Source: Desulfobacteraceae bacterium 4572_130 (GTDB lineage: Bacteria; Desulfobacterota; Desulfobacteria; Desulfobacterales; Desulfobacteraceae). Taken from it: DNA of 64,000 nucleotides. The translations under genes and the position numbers were made by a program. Positions 56,090-64,000 of this stretch are shown here, piece by piece. The stretch covers positions 115,330 through 179,329 of the forward strand of contig NBLN01000007.1 in NCBI GenBank assembly GCA_002084425.1, in the 5' to 3' direction. A model generated the notes under the pieces. The model ran no database searches, had not been told where the DNA came from, and saw only the letters and a program-made list of their open reading frames with translations. Every line of letters starts with the position of its first letter. The stretch's first letter is position 1.

Positions 56090-56188
56090 TTATTTACCCT
56101 TGCGTCTTTGATGTCTTGTTCTTGCAAGAAGTTTTCTATGTTTATGTTTTCTCATCTTTTTTCTTCTTTTTTTTATAACACTACCCAA
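56090..56188 (-). CDS. 32-residue AURKAIP1/COX24 (mS38/bS22)-like ribosomal protein
   Basis: A very short, extremely basic ORF with a TTG start and an excellent GGAGGTAATACT site. The peptide starts MGSVIKKRRKKMRKHKHRKLL and continues to QRRKGK, the hallmark of the COX24/AURKAIP1 domain family. That family is related to mitochondrial mS38 and mycobacterial bS22, which sit at the 30S decoding side. It is alone between the hflC terminator and tatC. Confidence 0.85.
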   Translation of the reverse strand: MGSVIKKRRKKMRKHKHRKLLARTRHQRRKGK

Positions 56189-56286
56189 AGTATTACCTCC
56201 TTTATAAAATTTACTATAAGAGACCTTTAAATAATAGACAAAAACATTTTTAATCTAGCTTTTGTTTAAACAATCGTTTTTGTCCA

Positions 56287-56332
56287 ATTCATCATGAAAT
56301 TTGAATAAAATACTAACATTATTCAAAGCTCT
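56287..56332 (-). repeat. Family 4 repeat
   Basis: Reverse complement of the 36656 copy: ATGAAATTTGAATAAAATA ... AACATTATTCAAAGCTC. It lies in the 299-bp gap upstream of the bS22-like gene, at the 3' end of tatC. Confidence 0.75.
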
Positions 56333-56487
56333 TTATAACTAAAATCGAATTTTAAAATCTATCATATAATTTTATTAAATGTCCATTCTTTTTTCTTTAG
56401 AATATCCCTTCTATAACAAACAAGTATTTATATTTTAAATTTTGATTTTTTATAAGCTTATTAAAATTAATCAAATTTTTTTAAGTT

Positions 56488-57282
56488 TTATGGTTTTTTA
56501 TTTTTGTCTTTTTTCTTAGAGTCTTTTTTTTCTTTCTTTTCTTCTTCTTTCTTTTTTTCTTTCCCAAAAATTTTCGCGCCTATTATACTTATTTCATAGA
56601 GAATTATTAAAGGTATTGCCATCATTGTTTGTGTTATTACATCTGGAGGGGTTATTAAAGCAGCACCGGTAAAAAAAATAAGAATAGCATATTTTCTATT
56701 TTTTTTTAAAAAATCAACAGTAACAAGACCCATTTTTGCCATAAATGTAATAACCAAGGGAAGTTCAAATACCAGCCCAAATGCAAGGAGCATTTTAGAA
56801 GCAAACCCTATATATTCTTTCATTGATGGCATAGCATGTATAGTTTCAGTGGAAAATCCAAGGAAAAATTTAAATCCATAGGGAAAAACAATAAAATAGC
56901 CAAAACTTGATCCTAGAAGAAAAAATACCATAGAAAGCACAACAACAAAAACAAGGAATTTTTTTTCTTTTTTATAAAGTCCTGGAGATACAAACATCCA
57001 AAATTCATAAAAAAGTATAGGTATTGCCAGAACAATACCTGATAATAATGCCACTTTAAGATAGGAAAAAAAAGCTTCTGGAAGACCCGTAAATATCATT
57101 TTATTGTCTGGACCCATTGCAGTCATTAAAGGTCCCATAAGAAATGCAAAAAGTTTTTCCTTAAAACAATAGGAAATAATAAATCCAATCATAACAGCAA
57201 TAAAAGAATGAATTAGTCTATCTCTTAATTCAGCAAGATGTTCTGTAAAAAGATTTTTTTTTTCTTTTCCCTCCTTGGTCAT
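56488..57282 (-). CDS. tatC: Sec-independent translocase subunit TatC
   Basis: A 264-residue six-helix inner-membrane protein that recognises twin-arginine signal peptides. HLAELRDRLIHSF (about 14-26), the FYEFWMFVSPGLYKKEKKF loop and GLVFELPLVITF are typical. The C-terminal 25 residues are almost all Lys and Glu. It overlaps tatB by 4 bp (ATGA). Confidence 0.95.
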   Translation of the reverse strand: MTKEGKEKKNLFTEHLAELRDRLIHSFIAVMIGFIISYCFKEKLFAFLMGPLMTAMGPDNKMIFTGLPEAFFSYLKVALLSGIVLAIPILFYEFWMFVSPGLYKKEKKFLVFVVVLSMVFFLLGSSFGYFIVFPYGFKFFLGFSTETIHAMPSMKEYIGFASKMLLAFGLVFELPLVITFMAKMGLVTVDFLKKNRKYAILIFFTGAALITPPDVITQTMMAIPLIILYEISIIGAKIFGKEKKKEEEKKEKKDSKKKDKNKKP

Positions 57283-57671
57283 TTGTCTGTATTATCCTTA
57301 TTAGGTTTAATCTTTTTGTTTTTTGTATTATTAACTTTAAGTTTTGTGTTATCAGACATACTAGCAGAATAAGTATCATCAGGTTTTTCAGATTCTTCGG
57401 GTTGTTCAGGTTGATCAGATTTTTCATCAGCTTTATTATTTATATCTTTTACAGTATCTTTAATATCTTTTTTTATAATATCTCCAGAATTTTTAAATTC
57501 TTTAATACTATTTTCCGTTTCTATACTTTTTTTGAAATTTTGCGCAGCATTTTTAAATTCACCCATTGCGCGTCCCATGGTTTTAGCAAGATCAGGTAAT
57601 TTTTTAGGTCCAATTACAATAAGAGCTATAGCTAGAATAAGAAGAATTTCAGGTACTCCTAAACCAAACAT
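57279..57671 (-). CDS. tatB: Twin-arginine translocase subunit TatA/TatB
   Basis: 130 residues with the N-terminal membrane helix VPEILLILAIALIVIGPKKL, hinge Gly-Pro, amphipathic helix LPDLAKTMGRAMGEF and a long acidic tail. MFGLGVPEI and GPKKLPDLAKTMG favour TatB but TatA function cannot be excluded. It is coupled to tatC; no second tatA is here. Confidence 0.9.
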   Translation of the reverse strand: MFGLGVPEILLILAIALIVIGPKKLPDLAKTMGRAMGEFKNAAQNFKKSIETENSIKEFKNSGDIIKKDIKDTVKDINNKADEKSDQPEQPEESEKPDDTYSASMSDNTKLKVNNTKNKKIKPNKDNTDK

Positions 57672-57735
57672 TTAATTTATTACTCCTTTAATTAACAATT
57701 TTAATAACTGCTATATTGTTATATTTGTTCGTTTT

Positions 57736-57789
57736 TTTTAAAATTAAAAAATTTATTTTTTTATGAAAATTTAATTGTGCAAATGTAAA
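57736..57789 (+). repeat. Family 3 half-element
   Basis: TTTTTTATGAAAATTTAATT followed by GTGCAAATGT: the right half of the family 3 unit in the gap upstream of tatB. Confidence 0.6.
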
Positions 57790-57902
57790 AATTATATATT
57801 TTGATGATACAATTGCAATAACAAAAAAATAAATTTATTCTTTTAATAAGAGTGTAAAATATCAGGAATAAAATTTCAAGACTTGCCAGAATCTAAAAAA
57901 AA

Positions 57903-58010
57903 GTTCTTTATATAGTTTGTTCTGGTGTTTTTTCAAGACTTTAAAATTCTATATGTAAAATTTCTTCAACCTTGAAAAAAGATTATAGCTTATATATAAA
58001 GTTTTTTGCT
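57903..58010 (+). repeat. Family 2 dispersed repeat, diverged copy 4
   Basis: GTTCTGGTGTTTTTTCAAGA, TTTAAAATTCTATATGTAA, CTTGAAAAAAGATTATAGC, ATATATAAAG align with the other copies, but the TTGACA...TAAATT part is lost. Confidence 0.5.
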
Positions 58011-58030
58011 TGTTTATATTTTTTACTTTT

Positions 58031-58138
58031 TTGCCTTAGGCAGTTTATAAAAAAGAACTTATATTATTATTTAATATTATTTTATATTTCATTATAAGAC
58101 AAACTAGGAATTAAAAACTAAATCTGCCTTATGGCAGT
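58031..58138 (+). repeat. Family 1 dispersed repeat, full copy with palindromes at both ends
   Basis: It starts with TTGCCTTAGGCAGTTTAT, continues AAAAAGAACTTATATT, ATTTCATTATAAGACAAAC and AAAAACTAAATCTGCC, and ends CTGCCTTATGGCAG 12 bp before the AlkD-like gene. Confidence 0.88.
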
Positions 58139-58149
58139 AGGAAACATAA

Positions 58150-58866
58150 ATGTTTAACATTAATGAAATAAAAAATGATCTTAAAAGTCTTCAAGATCCT
58201 GAAAAAGCTAGAATACATCAAAAATTTTTTAAAACAGGAAAAGGAGAATATGGAGAAGGGGATATATTCCTTGGTATAAAAGTTCCTGTGTTACGAAAAA
58301 AAGCAAAAAAATATCAAACCATAAGTTTTTCTTTAATTAAAAAACTGATTTGTTCTTCTATTCATGAGGAAAGATTTTTAAGTCTTGTAATTCTTATTAA
58401 CAAATTTTCTAAAAAGGAAACTAATGAATTTAAAAAAAAAGAAATATTTGATTTTTATATTAAGCATAAAAAATATATAAACAACTGGGATCTTGTTGAT
58501 ATATCAGCTCCGCATATTCCAGGACAATGGCTTATTAACAAAGATAGAAAGATTCTTTATAAGCTTTCTAAATCATTAAATTTATGGGATAGAAGGATTG
58601 CTATAATTTCAACACTTTATTTTATTAGACAAAATGATTTTAATGACACTTTAAAAATATGTGAAATTTTTTTAAATGATAAACAGGATTTAATTCATAA
58701 AGCAGCAGGGTGGATGTTAAGGGAAATAGGAAAAAGAGATATTAAGATTGAAGAAAATTTTTTAAAAAAAAATTATAAAAAAATACCCCGCACTATGTTA
58801 AGATATGCAATAGAGAGATTTCCTAAAGAATTACGATTAAGTTATCTTAAAAACAAATTTAAATAG
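58150..58866 (+). CDS. DNA alkylation repair protein (AlkD-like)
   Basis: A 238-residue all-helical HEAT-repeat protein of the AlkC/AlkD DNA glycosylase group. Features are FFKTGKGEYGEGDIFLGIKV at about 26-45, NNWDLVDISAPHIPGQWL (about 116-133; the conserved Trp-Asp lesion-site region) and IHKAAGWMLREIGKRD. It would remove N-alkylated purines. Its position next to repeats says nothing on regulation. Confidence 0.88.
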   Translation: MFNINEIKNDLKSLQDPEKARIHQKFFKTGKGEYGEGDIFLGIKVPVLRKKAKKYQTISFSLIKKLICSSIHEERFLSLVILINKFSKKETNEFKKKEIFDFYIKHKKYINNWDLVDISAPHIPGQWLINKDRKILYKLSKSLNLWDRRIAIISTLYFIRQNDFNDTLKICEIFLNDKQDLIHKAAGWMLREIGKRDIKIEENFLKKNYKKIPRTMLRYAIERFPKELRLSYLKNKFK

Positions 58867-58898
58867 TTTTTTTTTATTTTCATTTTCATAAGTTTATC

Positions 58899-58928
58899 CT
58901 CATGTCCACGCTCCAGCGTGGACATGAG
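58899..58928. repeat. Family 5 perfect palindrome
   Basis: Arms CTCATGTCCACGCT and AGCGTGGACATGAG around CC, 14 bp each, perfect. This GCTCCAGC-centred type is a known kind of REP-like sequence in many bacteria. Confidence 0.85.
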
Positions 58929-59019
58929 ACTGTGTAATAATTCAAAAATATTTTTTGCTGATTGATTTGTGATTAATATCAAAAGTAAGATTTTATTTCC
59001 ATAAGCACTAAGTTATCCT

Positions 59020-59067
59020 CATTTCCATGCTCCAGCGTGGAAATGCACAAATAAGACGCTCCAGCGT
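59020..59067. repeat. Family 5 palindromes, two further copies
   Basis: CATTTCCATGCT (59020-59031) with AGCGTGGAAATG (59034-59045) and the short ACGCTCCAGCGT (59056-59067). No gene is seen in the 403-bp gap between the AlkD-like gene and glyQ apart from these palindromes. Confidence 0.8.
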
Positions 59068-59269
59068 TTTTATATGTGTTTTTATGCTGGAATATAGAAA
59101 TAAGAAAAATTATTTACTATTATATTAGGTTTTTAATTTTACCTTTTGACAAGCTCAGAAAACGATAAAAAAATTAAATATATAGAAACATAAACATCAA
59201 ATGTTTACCAGACTGTATAATAATTAAATATAAATTTATTAATTTTTTATAAATAAGTGAGAAATAAAA

Positions 59270-60157
59270 ATGAATTTTCAAGATGTTATTTTAAAATTGC
59301 AGCAATTTTGGGCAGAACGGGAATGTGTGCTTATACAGTCCTATGATATGGAAGTAGGAGCAGGTACTTTTCATCCTACAACACTTTTAAAGGCATTAGG
59401 ACCTGAACCATGGAATGTTGCCTATGTTCAGCCTTCCCGCCGTCCAACTGATGGAAGGTATGGTAAAAATCCTAATCGTCTTCAACATTATTATCAATAT
59501 CAGGTGATTTTAAAACCATCACCATCAGATGTTCAGCAGCAATATTTAGATAGTATGAAAGCATTAGGTATTGATCCTTTAGAACATGATATTAGATTTG
59601 TTGAAGATGACTGGGAATCTCCAACACTTGGAGCATCAGGGCTTGGCTGGGAAGTTTGGCTTGATGGAATGGAAGTTACACAATTTACTTATTTTCAAAT
59701 AGCAGGGGGTGTTGAGCTTAAACCTGTTTCTGTTGAACTTACTTATGGGCTTGAACGAATTTGTATGTATCTTCAAAATGTTGATAATGTATATGATTTA
59801 AAGTGGAATAATACTATAACATATGGAGATGTTTATCATCAGCAGGAAGTAGAGCAGTCAACATATAATTATAAGATTGCAGATACTAGTATGCTTTTTG
59901 ATCTTTTTAATAAATATGAGTCTGAAGCTCTTAGAATTATAAAACATGAACTTGTATTACCTGCTTATGAATTTTGCCTTAAATGTTCTCATACATTTAA
60001 TCTTCTAGATGCCAGAGGTGCAATAAGTGTTACTGAACGAACAGGATATATTGGAAGAATTAGAAATATTGCAAGAACCTGTTCAAAGGCATATATTGCC
60101 CAAAGACAAGAAATGAGGCATCCTTTATTAAATCCTTATATAAACCCTTTATTTTAA
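59270..60157 (+). CDS. glyQ: Glycyl-tRNA synthetase, alpha subunit
   Basis: A 295-residue catalytic subunit. [59 protein letters not shown] and [13 protein letters not shown] are characteristic. It makes glycyl-adenylate; the beta subunit is encoded at 61519, with a DNA methyltransferase gene between, which is not the usual adjacent arrangement. Confidence 0.97.
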   Translation: MNFQDVILKLQQFWAERECVLIQSYDMEVGAGTFHPTTLLKALGPEPWNVAYVQPSRRPTDGRYGKNPNRLQHYYQYQVILKPSPSDVQQQYLDSMKALGIDPLEHDIRFVEDDWESPTLGASGLGWEVWLDGMEVTQFTYFQIAGGVELKPVSVELTYGLERICMYLQNVDNVYDLKWNNTITYGDVYHQQEVEQSTYNYKIADTSMLFDLFNKYESEALRIIKHELVLPAYEFCLKCSHTFNLLDARGAISVTERTGYIGRIRNIARTCSKAYIAQRQEMRHPLLNPYINPLF

Positions 60158-60212
60158 AAAACTCTCTTCATATATTTGTTATGGTTTAAACATAAATTTC
60201 AAAATAATATTA

Positions 60213-61355
60213 ATGTATAAACAAATAGTATTAAAATATAATGATAAATTAAATAATAAAGATTTGCTTGCAATTAAACTATTTAATGAGTCATTTAAGA
60301 CAAATGAAATACAATTAGAACATGATCATAATCAAGTGATTGTATTATTAAGAGAGCTTGATATAAATAAATTGCAGGATATATATGTTCGATTTTCTTC
60401 CTATACTAGTAAAACAATTTTTCAAGATTTACTTAATTCAATAGAACAAATAAAAAGCTATGGAATTAAAGGAAAAAAAAGAAACTATGTTGATTATAAT
60501 AAAGAAAGAAAAGTAAAACAAAGAAAGAAAAAACAAATAAAAAGAAGTCAATATTATTATGCTAAAGAAAATATTTTTACAAAAAAAGAAAATAAATTTC
60601 CAGAAAAATATTTAAATCAAATTATTGTTGGTGATAGTGAAAACATATTAAATAATATTCCTGATAATTGTGTTGATTTAGTATTTACATCTCCTCCATA
60701 TAATTTTGGATTAGATTATAACAAAAATCAAGATGATCATTATTGGGAAGATTATTTTTCAAAGCTGTTTAAAATTTTTAAGGAATGTATCAGGGTTACT
60801 AAATATGGAGGAAGAATAATTATAAATATTCAGCCCTTATTTTCAGATTATATTCCAAGTCATCATTTAATAAGTAATTTTTTTATAAAAGAAAAACTTA
60901 TTTGGAAAGGTGAAATATTATGGGAAAAAAACAATTATAATTGTAAATATACTGCTTGGGGAAGCTGGAAAAGTCCAAGTAGTCCATATTTAAAATATAC
61001 TTGGGAATTTATAGAAATTTTTTGTAAAGGAGATTTAAAAAAAAATGGGAATAAAGAAAACATTGATATTTCTGCTGATGAATTTAAAAAATGGGTACTA
61101 GGAAAATGGTCAATTGCACCAGAAAAAAACATGAAAAAATATAAACATCCAGCAATGTTTCCTGAAGAATTAGTTGAGCGTGTTCTTAAGCTTTTTAGTT
61201 ATAAAAAAGATATTATATTAGATCCATTTAATGGAGTTGGAACAACTAGTGTTGTTTCAAAAAGATTAAACAGAAAATATATTGGAATAGACATATCTAG
61301 AGAATATTGTAAAGTTGCACAAGCAAGAATTAAAGACTTAGAAGAAAAAAATTAA
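60213..61355 (+). CDS. Orphan DNA methyltransferase (beta-class, TSPPY motif)
   Basis: A 380-residue protein with an N-terminal variable region of about 130 residues (very basic at 85-120). The methyltransferase follows: motif IV TSPPYNFGLDY (T159-Y163) comes before motif I LDPFNGVGTTSV (D337 onwards), the permuted order of the beta class; TSPPY favours N4-cytosine. No restriction gene is adjacent. It lies 55 bp after glyQ and 163 bp before glyS, on the same strand. Acquisition into the glyQS region is inferred. Confidence 0.85.
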   Translation: MYKQIVLKYNDKLNNKDLLAIKLFNESFKTNEIQLEHDHNQVIVLLRELDINKLQDIYVRFSSYTSKTIFQDLLNSIEQIKSYGIKGKKRNYVDYNKERKVKQRKKKQIKRSQYYYAKENIFTKKENKFPEKYLNQIIVGDSENILNNIPDNCVDLVFTSPPYNFGLDYNKNQDDHYWEDYFSKLFKIFKECIRVTKYGGRIIINIQPLFSDYIPSHHLISNFFIKEKLIWKGEILWEKNNYNCKYTAWGSWKSPSSPYLKYTWEFIEIFCKGDLKKNGNKENIDISADEFKKWVLGKWSIAPEKNMKKYKHPAMFPEELVERVLKLFSYKKDIILDPFNGVGTTSVVSKRLNRKYIGIDISREYCKVAQARIKDLEEKN

Positions 61356-61401
61356 ATTATTTACAAAATTAAAAATTAAAAATTAAGGCATATTTATATT
61401 T

Positions 61402-61474
61402 AGATACCTTTGCACAATGCTCAATTTTGTTCAAATTTTATAGTGTTTTTATAAAAAATGCTTTTGTGCGAAAT
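61402..61474 (+). repeat. Family 3 repeat with an embedded family 4 segment
   Basis: ATACCTTTGCACAATGC at the left and TTATAAAAAATGCTTTTGTG at the right form the family 3 ends; CAATTTTGTTCAAATTTTAT (61422-61441) between them matches family 4. It lies in the gap upstream of glyS. Confidence 0.7.
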
Positions 61475-61518
61475 AATTATTTATAAATCAATCTAAAAAA
61501 GCTAAACAGGTGAAAAAA

Positions 61519-63591
61519 ATGAACAATCTGTTAATAGAAATAGGTGTTGAAGAAATTCCTGCTGGGTATATTATTCCAGCACTTAAATCCTTTAAAGAAA
61601 ATTTGCTAAAAGCCCTTGAAAATAACCGTATTAAATATGGTAAGGCAAAATATTTTGGAACTCCAAGACGACTTGCTTTAATTGTTGAAAATATTTCAGA
61701 TAAACAAAAAATACAATCTTCAACTATTATTGGACCTCCTGAAAAAATAGGGTTTGATAAAAATGGTAAGCCTAGTATGGCAGCAGAAAAATTTGCACAA
61801 AAAGCAGGGGTTAATTTAGATGAAATTATAATTACTCAAACTGATAAAGGAAAATATTTAAGCGCAAAAAAACAAGAATATTGTGAATTATCTGCAACTA
61901 TTCTTGAAAATATTCTTCCAGATCTAATACTTAGTATTCCATTTCCTAAAAAAATGAGATGGGGTGATTTTTCCATAAGTTTTGCTCGTCCAATCATATC
62001 TCTTGTATCAATTCTAGGGAATACACTTTTAAATATTAAGCTTGCTGATATTAATTCATCTTTTTATGTTTTTGGACATGAATTTATGTCTTTTGAAAAA
62101 TTTAAAATCAATAATGCTATGGAATATGTTTATGCTTTAAAGATTCTGGGAATTATAGTTGATATTGATGAAAGAAAAGCTTTGCTTAAAAAAGAAATTC
62201 AAGAAAAAGCATCTCAAAATGATTGTTACTATTTAGAAGATAAAGAGCTTGTTGACACAGTTACAAATCTTGTTGAATATCCTTATCTTATTGTTGGAAA
62301 ATTTGATGATGAATTTTTAGAACTTCCAGATCAAATTCTTATTACTGCAATGAGGGAGCATCAAAAATATTTTGCTTTAACAGATGAAAAAGGCAACTTA
62401 AAACCCTATTTTATTGCTGCAAATAATACCAAGGCAAAGGACATGTCTCTTGTTGCCAAAGGACATGAAAAAGTTATTAGAGCAAGACTTGCAGATGCTA
62501 AGTTTTTTTATGAAGTTGATCTTGAATCAAGTTTAGATGAATTTGCTGAAAAGCTAAAAAAAGTTACATTTTATGCAGGTCTAGGTTCTATGTATGAAAA
62601 AACACAAAGAATAATTTCCCTTGGAAAATATTTAGTTAAAGTTGCAGAGTTAAAAGATCAAGATCTTGTTTATAACAATGTAGTAAGAACTGCTGAAATA
62701 TGTAAAGCTGATCTTGTAACTCAGGTGGTTATTGAATTTACAAAGCTTCAAGGGGTTATAGGAAGTATTTATGCTGAAAAAGCAGGAGAAAATAATGAGG
62801 TTGCAATGGCAATTAAGGAGCATTATTGGCCTGTGTCTTCCGGGGCTTTTTTACCTGATACAATAACAGGAAAAATTGTTGCTATTGCAGATAAAATAGA
62901 TACAATCTGTGGATGTTTTTCCATAAATTTAATTCCAACTGGAACATCAGACCCTCATGCCTTACGCCGTCAGGCTCTTGGTATTATTCAGATTATGCTG
63001 AAAGGAAATTTTAGTTTTTCATTAAAAAAATTAATTGAGAAATCACTTAGTTTATATGAACAAAATTCTGAAAAAGCAAAAATCCACACACAAAATATAC
63101 TTGAATTTATAAAAGCAAGAATGGCTAATATGTTACTTGAAAAAGGATATTCCAGAACTGCTGTAAATTCTGTAACTGCACTATCATTTGATAATATTCC
63201 AGATATTCTTTTAAGAGTAATAGCTATTGATACTTTAAAAAAATCTTCTGATTTTAAATCTATTTCAACAACATTTAAGCGCGTTTTAAATATTTTAAAA
63301 AAAGAAAAATTTGAAATTACTATAGTAAATAAGTCTCTTTTTAAAGATGAATCAGAAGAAAATCTATATAAATTTTATAAAGATATAAATGTAAAAGTTG
63401 AAAAATATAAAAAACTTGGTGATTATAATCAGGCATTAAAAGAAATTTTAACTTTAAAATCCCATGTTGATAAGTTTTTTGATGATGTAATGGTAATGGT
63501 GGATGATAAATCATTAAAAGCAAATAGGCTTGCTTTATTATCTTTGGTTGCAGAGCTTTTTAGTGGTATTGCTGATTTTTCAAAGTTATAA
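61519..63591 (+). CDS. glyS: Glycyl-tRNA synthetase, beta subunit
   Basis: 690 residues from ATG 61519 (CAGGTG lies 6 nt upstream; a GTG at 61510 would overlap it). LLIEIGVEEIPAGYIIPAL, FGTPRRLALIVENI, GPPEKIGFDKNGKP, MREHQKYFAL and the HD-like segment FLPDTITGKIVAIADKIDT are typical. It supplies tRNA binding. Together with glyQ it shows the bacterial alpha2beta2 enzyme type. Confidence 0.96.
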   Translation: MNNLLIEIGVEEIPAGYIIPALKSFKENLLKALENNRIKYGKAKYFGTPRRLALIVENISDKQKIQSSTIIGPPEKIGFDKNGKPSMAAEKFAQKAGVNLDEIIITQTDKGKYLSAKKQEYCELSATILENILPDLILSIPFPKKMRWGDFSISFARPIISLVSILGNTLLNIKLADINSSFYVFGHEFMSFEKFKINNAMEYVYALKILGIIVDIDERKALLKKEIQEKASQNDCYYLEDKELVDTVTNLVEYPYLIVGKFDDEFLELPDQILITAMREHQKYFALTDEKGNLKPYFIAANNTKAKDMSLVAKGHEKVIRARLADAKFFYEVDLESSLDEFAEKLKKVTFYAGLGSMYEKTQRIISLGKYLVKVAELKDQDLVYNNVVRTAEICKADLVTQVVIEFTKLQGVIGSIYAEKAGENNEVAMAIKEHYWPVSSGAFLPDTITGKIVAIADKIDTICGCFSINLIPTGTSDPHALRRQALGIIQIMLKGNFSFSLKKLIEKSLSLYEQNSEKAKIHTQNILEFIKARMANMLLEKGYSRTAVNSVTALSFDNIPDILLRVIAIDTLKKSSDFKSISTTFKRVLNILKKEKFEITIVNKSLFKDESEENLYKFYKDINVKVEKYKKLGDYNQALKEILTLKSHVDKFFDDVMVMVDDKSLKANRLALLSLVAELFSGIADFSKL

Positions 63592-63635
63592 AAATTTTAA
63601 TTTAATAAATTTAATATAATACGGAGTATAATGAC

Positions 63636-63893
63636 ATGGCAGGATATAATTCAGAAAAAGATAAAAAACTTAAAGAATGGAAATGTGAGGAAACAGGACT
63701 TCTAATTTCAATTCATAAATATGACAAAGCAGAGGAAAAAGTTCAGATAGGTCCCAGAGTTTTGAAAAAAAAAGATGGTACAGATCGTAATCCAACAAAG
63801 GCAGGTCGTCTTTCTATTGAAGATATTATGTGGCTTTATGATATAATTGATGAAGTAAAAGATGAATTGTCAGCCCTAGTGGGACCTGAATAA
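63636..63893 (+). CDS. Conserved-looking hypothetical protein (85 aa)
   Basis: Not recognised by name. It starts MAGYNSEKDKKLKEWKCEET after ACGGAGTATAATGAC, is hydrophilic and has an acidic C-terminal helix (EDIMWLYDIIDEVKDELSAL). It lies 44 bp after glyS and is probably co-transcribed. Its TAA stop touches a family 1 repeat. Confidence 0.75.
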   Translation: MAGYNSEKDKKLKEWKCEETGLLISIHKYDKAEEKVQIGPRVLKKKDGTDRNPTKAGRLSIEDIMWLYDIIDEVKDELSALVGPE

Positions 63894-64000
63894 CTGCTGC
63901 CATAAGGCAGATTGGGTTTTTAATTCTTAGGTTACCTTATAATAAAACATAAAAAAATACTAAGTAGTTATTAAGTTCTTTCATATAACTGCCATAAGGC
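63892..64000 (-). repeat. Family 1 dispersed repeat, full copy running to the window edge
   Basis: Starts at the stop codon of the 85-aa gene (TAACTGCTGCCATAAGGCAG), continues TTCTTAGGTTACC, AATAAAACATAAAAAAATAC, GTAGTTATTAAGTTC and ends in a second ACTGCCATAAGGC at the window edge. Confidence 0.88.

Overview
The window reads as a chromosomal segment of a very AT-rich Gram-negative bacterium, most likely a sulfate-reducing member of the Desulfobacterota (former Deltaproteobacteria). The evidence is a dissimilatory-type ATP sulfurylase (sat), a set of acyl-CoA enzymes typical of fatty-acid-oxidising sulfate reducers, alpha2beta2 glycyl-tRNA synthetase, a probable selenoprotein, and housekeeping gene order as in Geobacter/Desulfobacter relatives (ffh-rpsP-khpA-rimM-trmD-rplS-rnhB-yraN-rsmI and rpmF-acpP-rpiB-glyA-nrdR-ribD-ribE-ribBA-ribH-nusB). 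I cannot name the genus. No rRNA, tRNA, CRISPR array, prophage or insertion sequence with a transposase was seen.

Layout: 1-8.6 kb is a carbon-uptake region: a LUD-domain gene, acetyl-CoA synthetase, propionyl-CoA synthetase, and a sodium:solute symporter followed by a 28-residue membrane peptide. 8.7-18.5 kb holds exonuclease I, S9/L13, a HIT protein, a zincin-like protein, an FmdB zinc ribbon, groES-groEL, a membrane protein, a UbiD decarboxylase and a small secreted protein. 18.8-22 kb is a beta-oxidation pair (acyl-CoA dehydrogenase and thiolase). 22.4-28.4 kb is the ffh to rsmI translation operon, which contains a frame-broken RNA methyltransferase gene. 28.5-37.9 kb is the rpmF/acpP/rpiB/glyA/riboflavin/nusB run, with the usual fatty-acid synthesis genes missing from it. 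38-43.7 kb carries a pabB-pabC fusion, a DUF1573-type gene with an in-frame TGA that looks like selenocysteine, a HAD phosphatase and sat. 43.9-49.5 kb has a TPR remnant, a ThiF/MoaD pair, a rhomboid protease, an argF-like remnant and polA. 49.6-53.7 kb has a one-polypeptide restriction-modification enzyme, a small conserved ORF, xerD and a DciA-like gene. 54-64 kb has hflKC, a 32-residue mS38/COX24-like ribosomal protein gene, tatBC, an AlkD-like glycosylase, and glyQ and glyS separated by an orphan DNA methyltransferase.

Intergenic spaces are unusually long and are filled by at least six dispersed repeat families. Family 1 is about 90 bp, bounded by the small palindrome CTGCCTTATGGCAG, with about 16 whole or partial copies. 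Family 2 is about 150 bp; two copies carry a perfect TTGACA-17-TAAATT promoter-like pair pointing at the next gene. Family 3 is about 90 bp with ACCTTTGCACAA terminal inverted repeats. Family 4 is about 45 bp. Family 5 is a GCTCCAGC-centred palindrome. Family 6 is the CGTG-rich 'TTAACCAC' type. Two gene relics (a TPR protein and an argF-like start) lie in repeat-rich gaps.

The metabolic genes fit together as uptake and activation of short-chain acids (symporter, acs, prpE), their oxidation (acyl-CoA dehydrogenase, thiolase) and sulfate activation (sat). The most notable items are the selenocysteine candidate at 40418-41116 with a SECIS-like hairpin, the promoter-bearing repeat family, and family 1 copies whose end directly abuts three stop codons.
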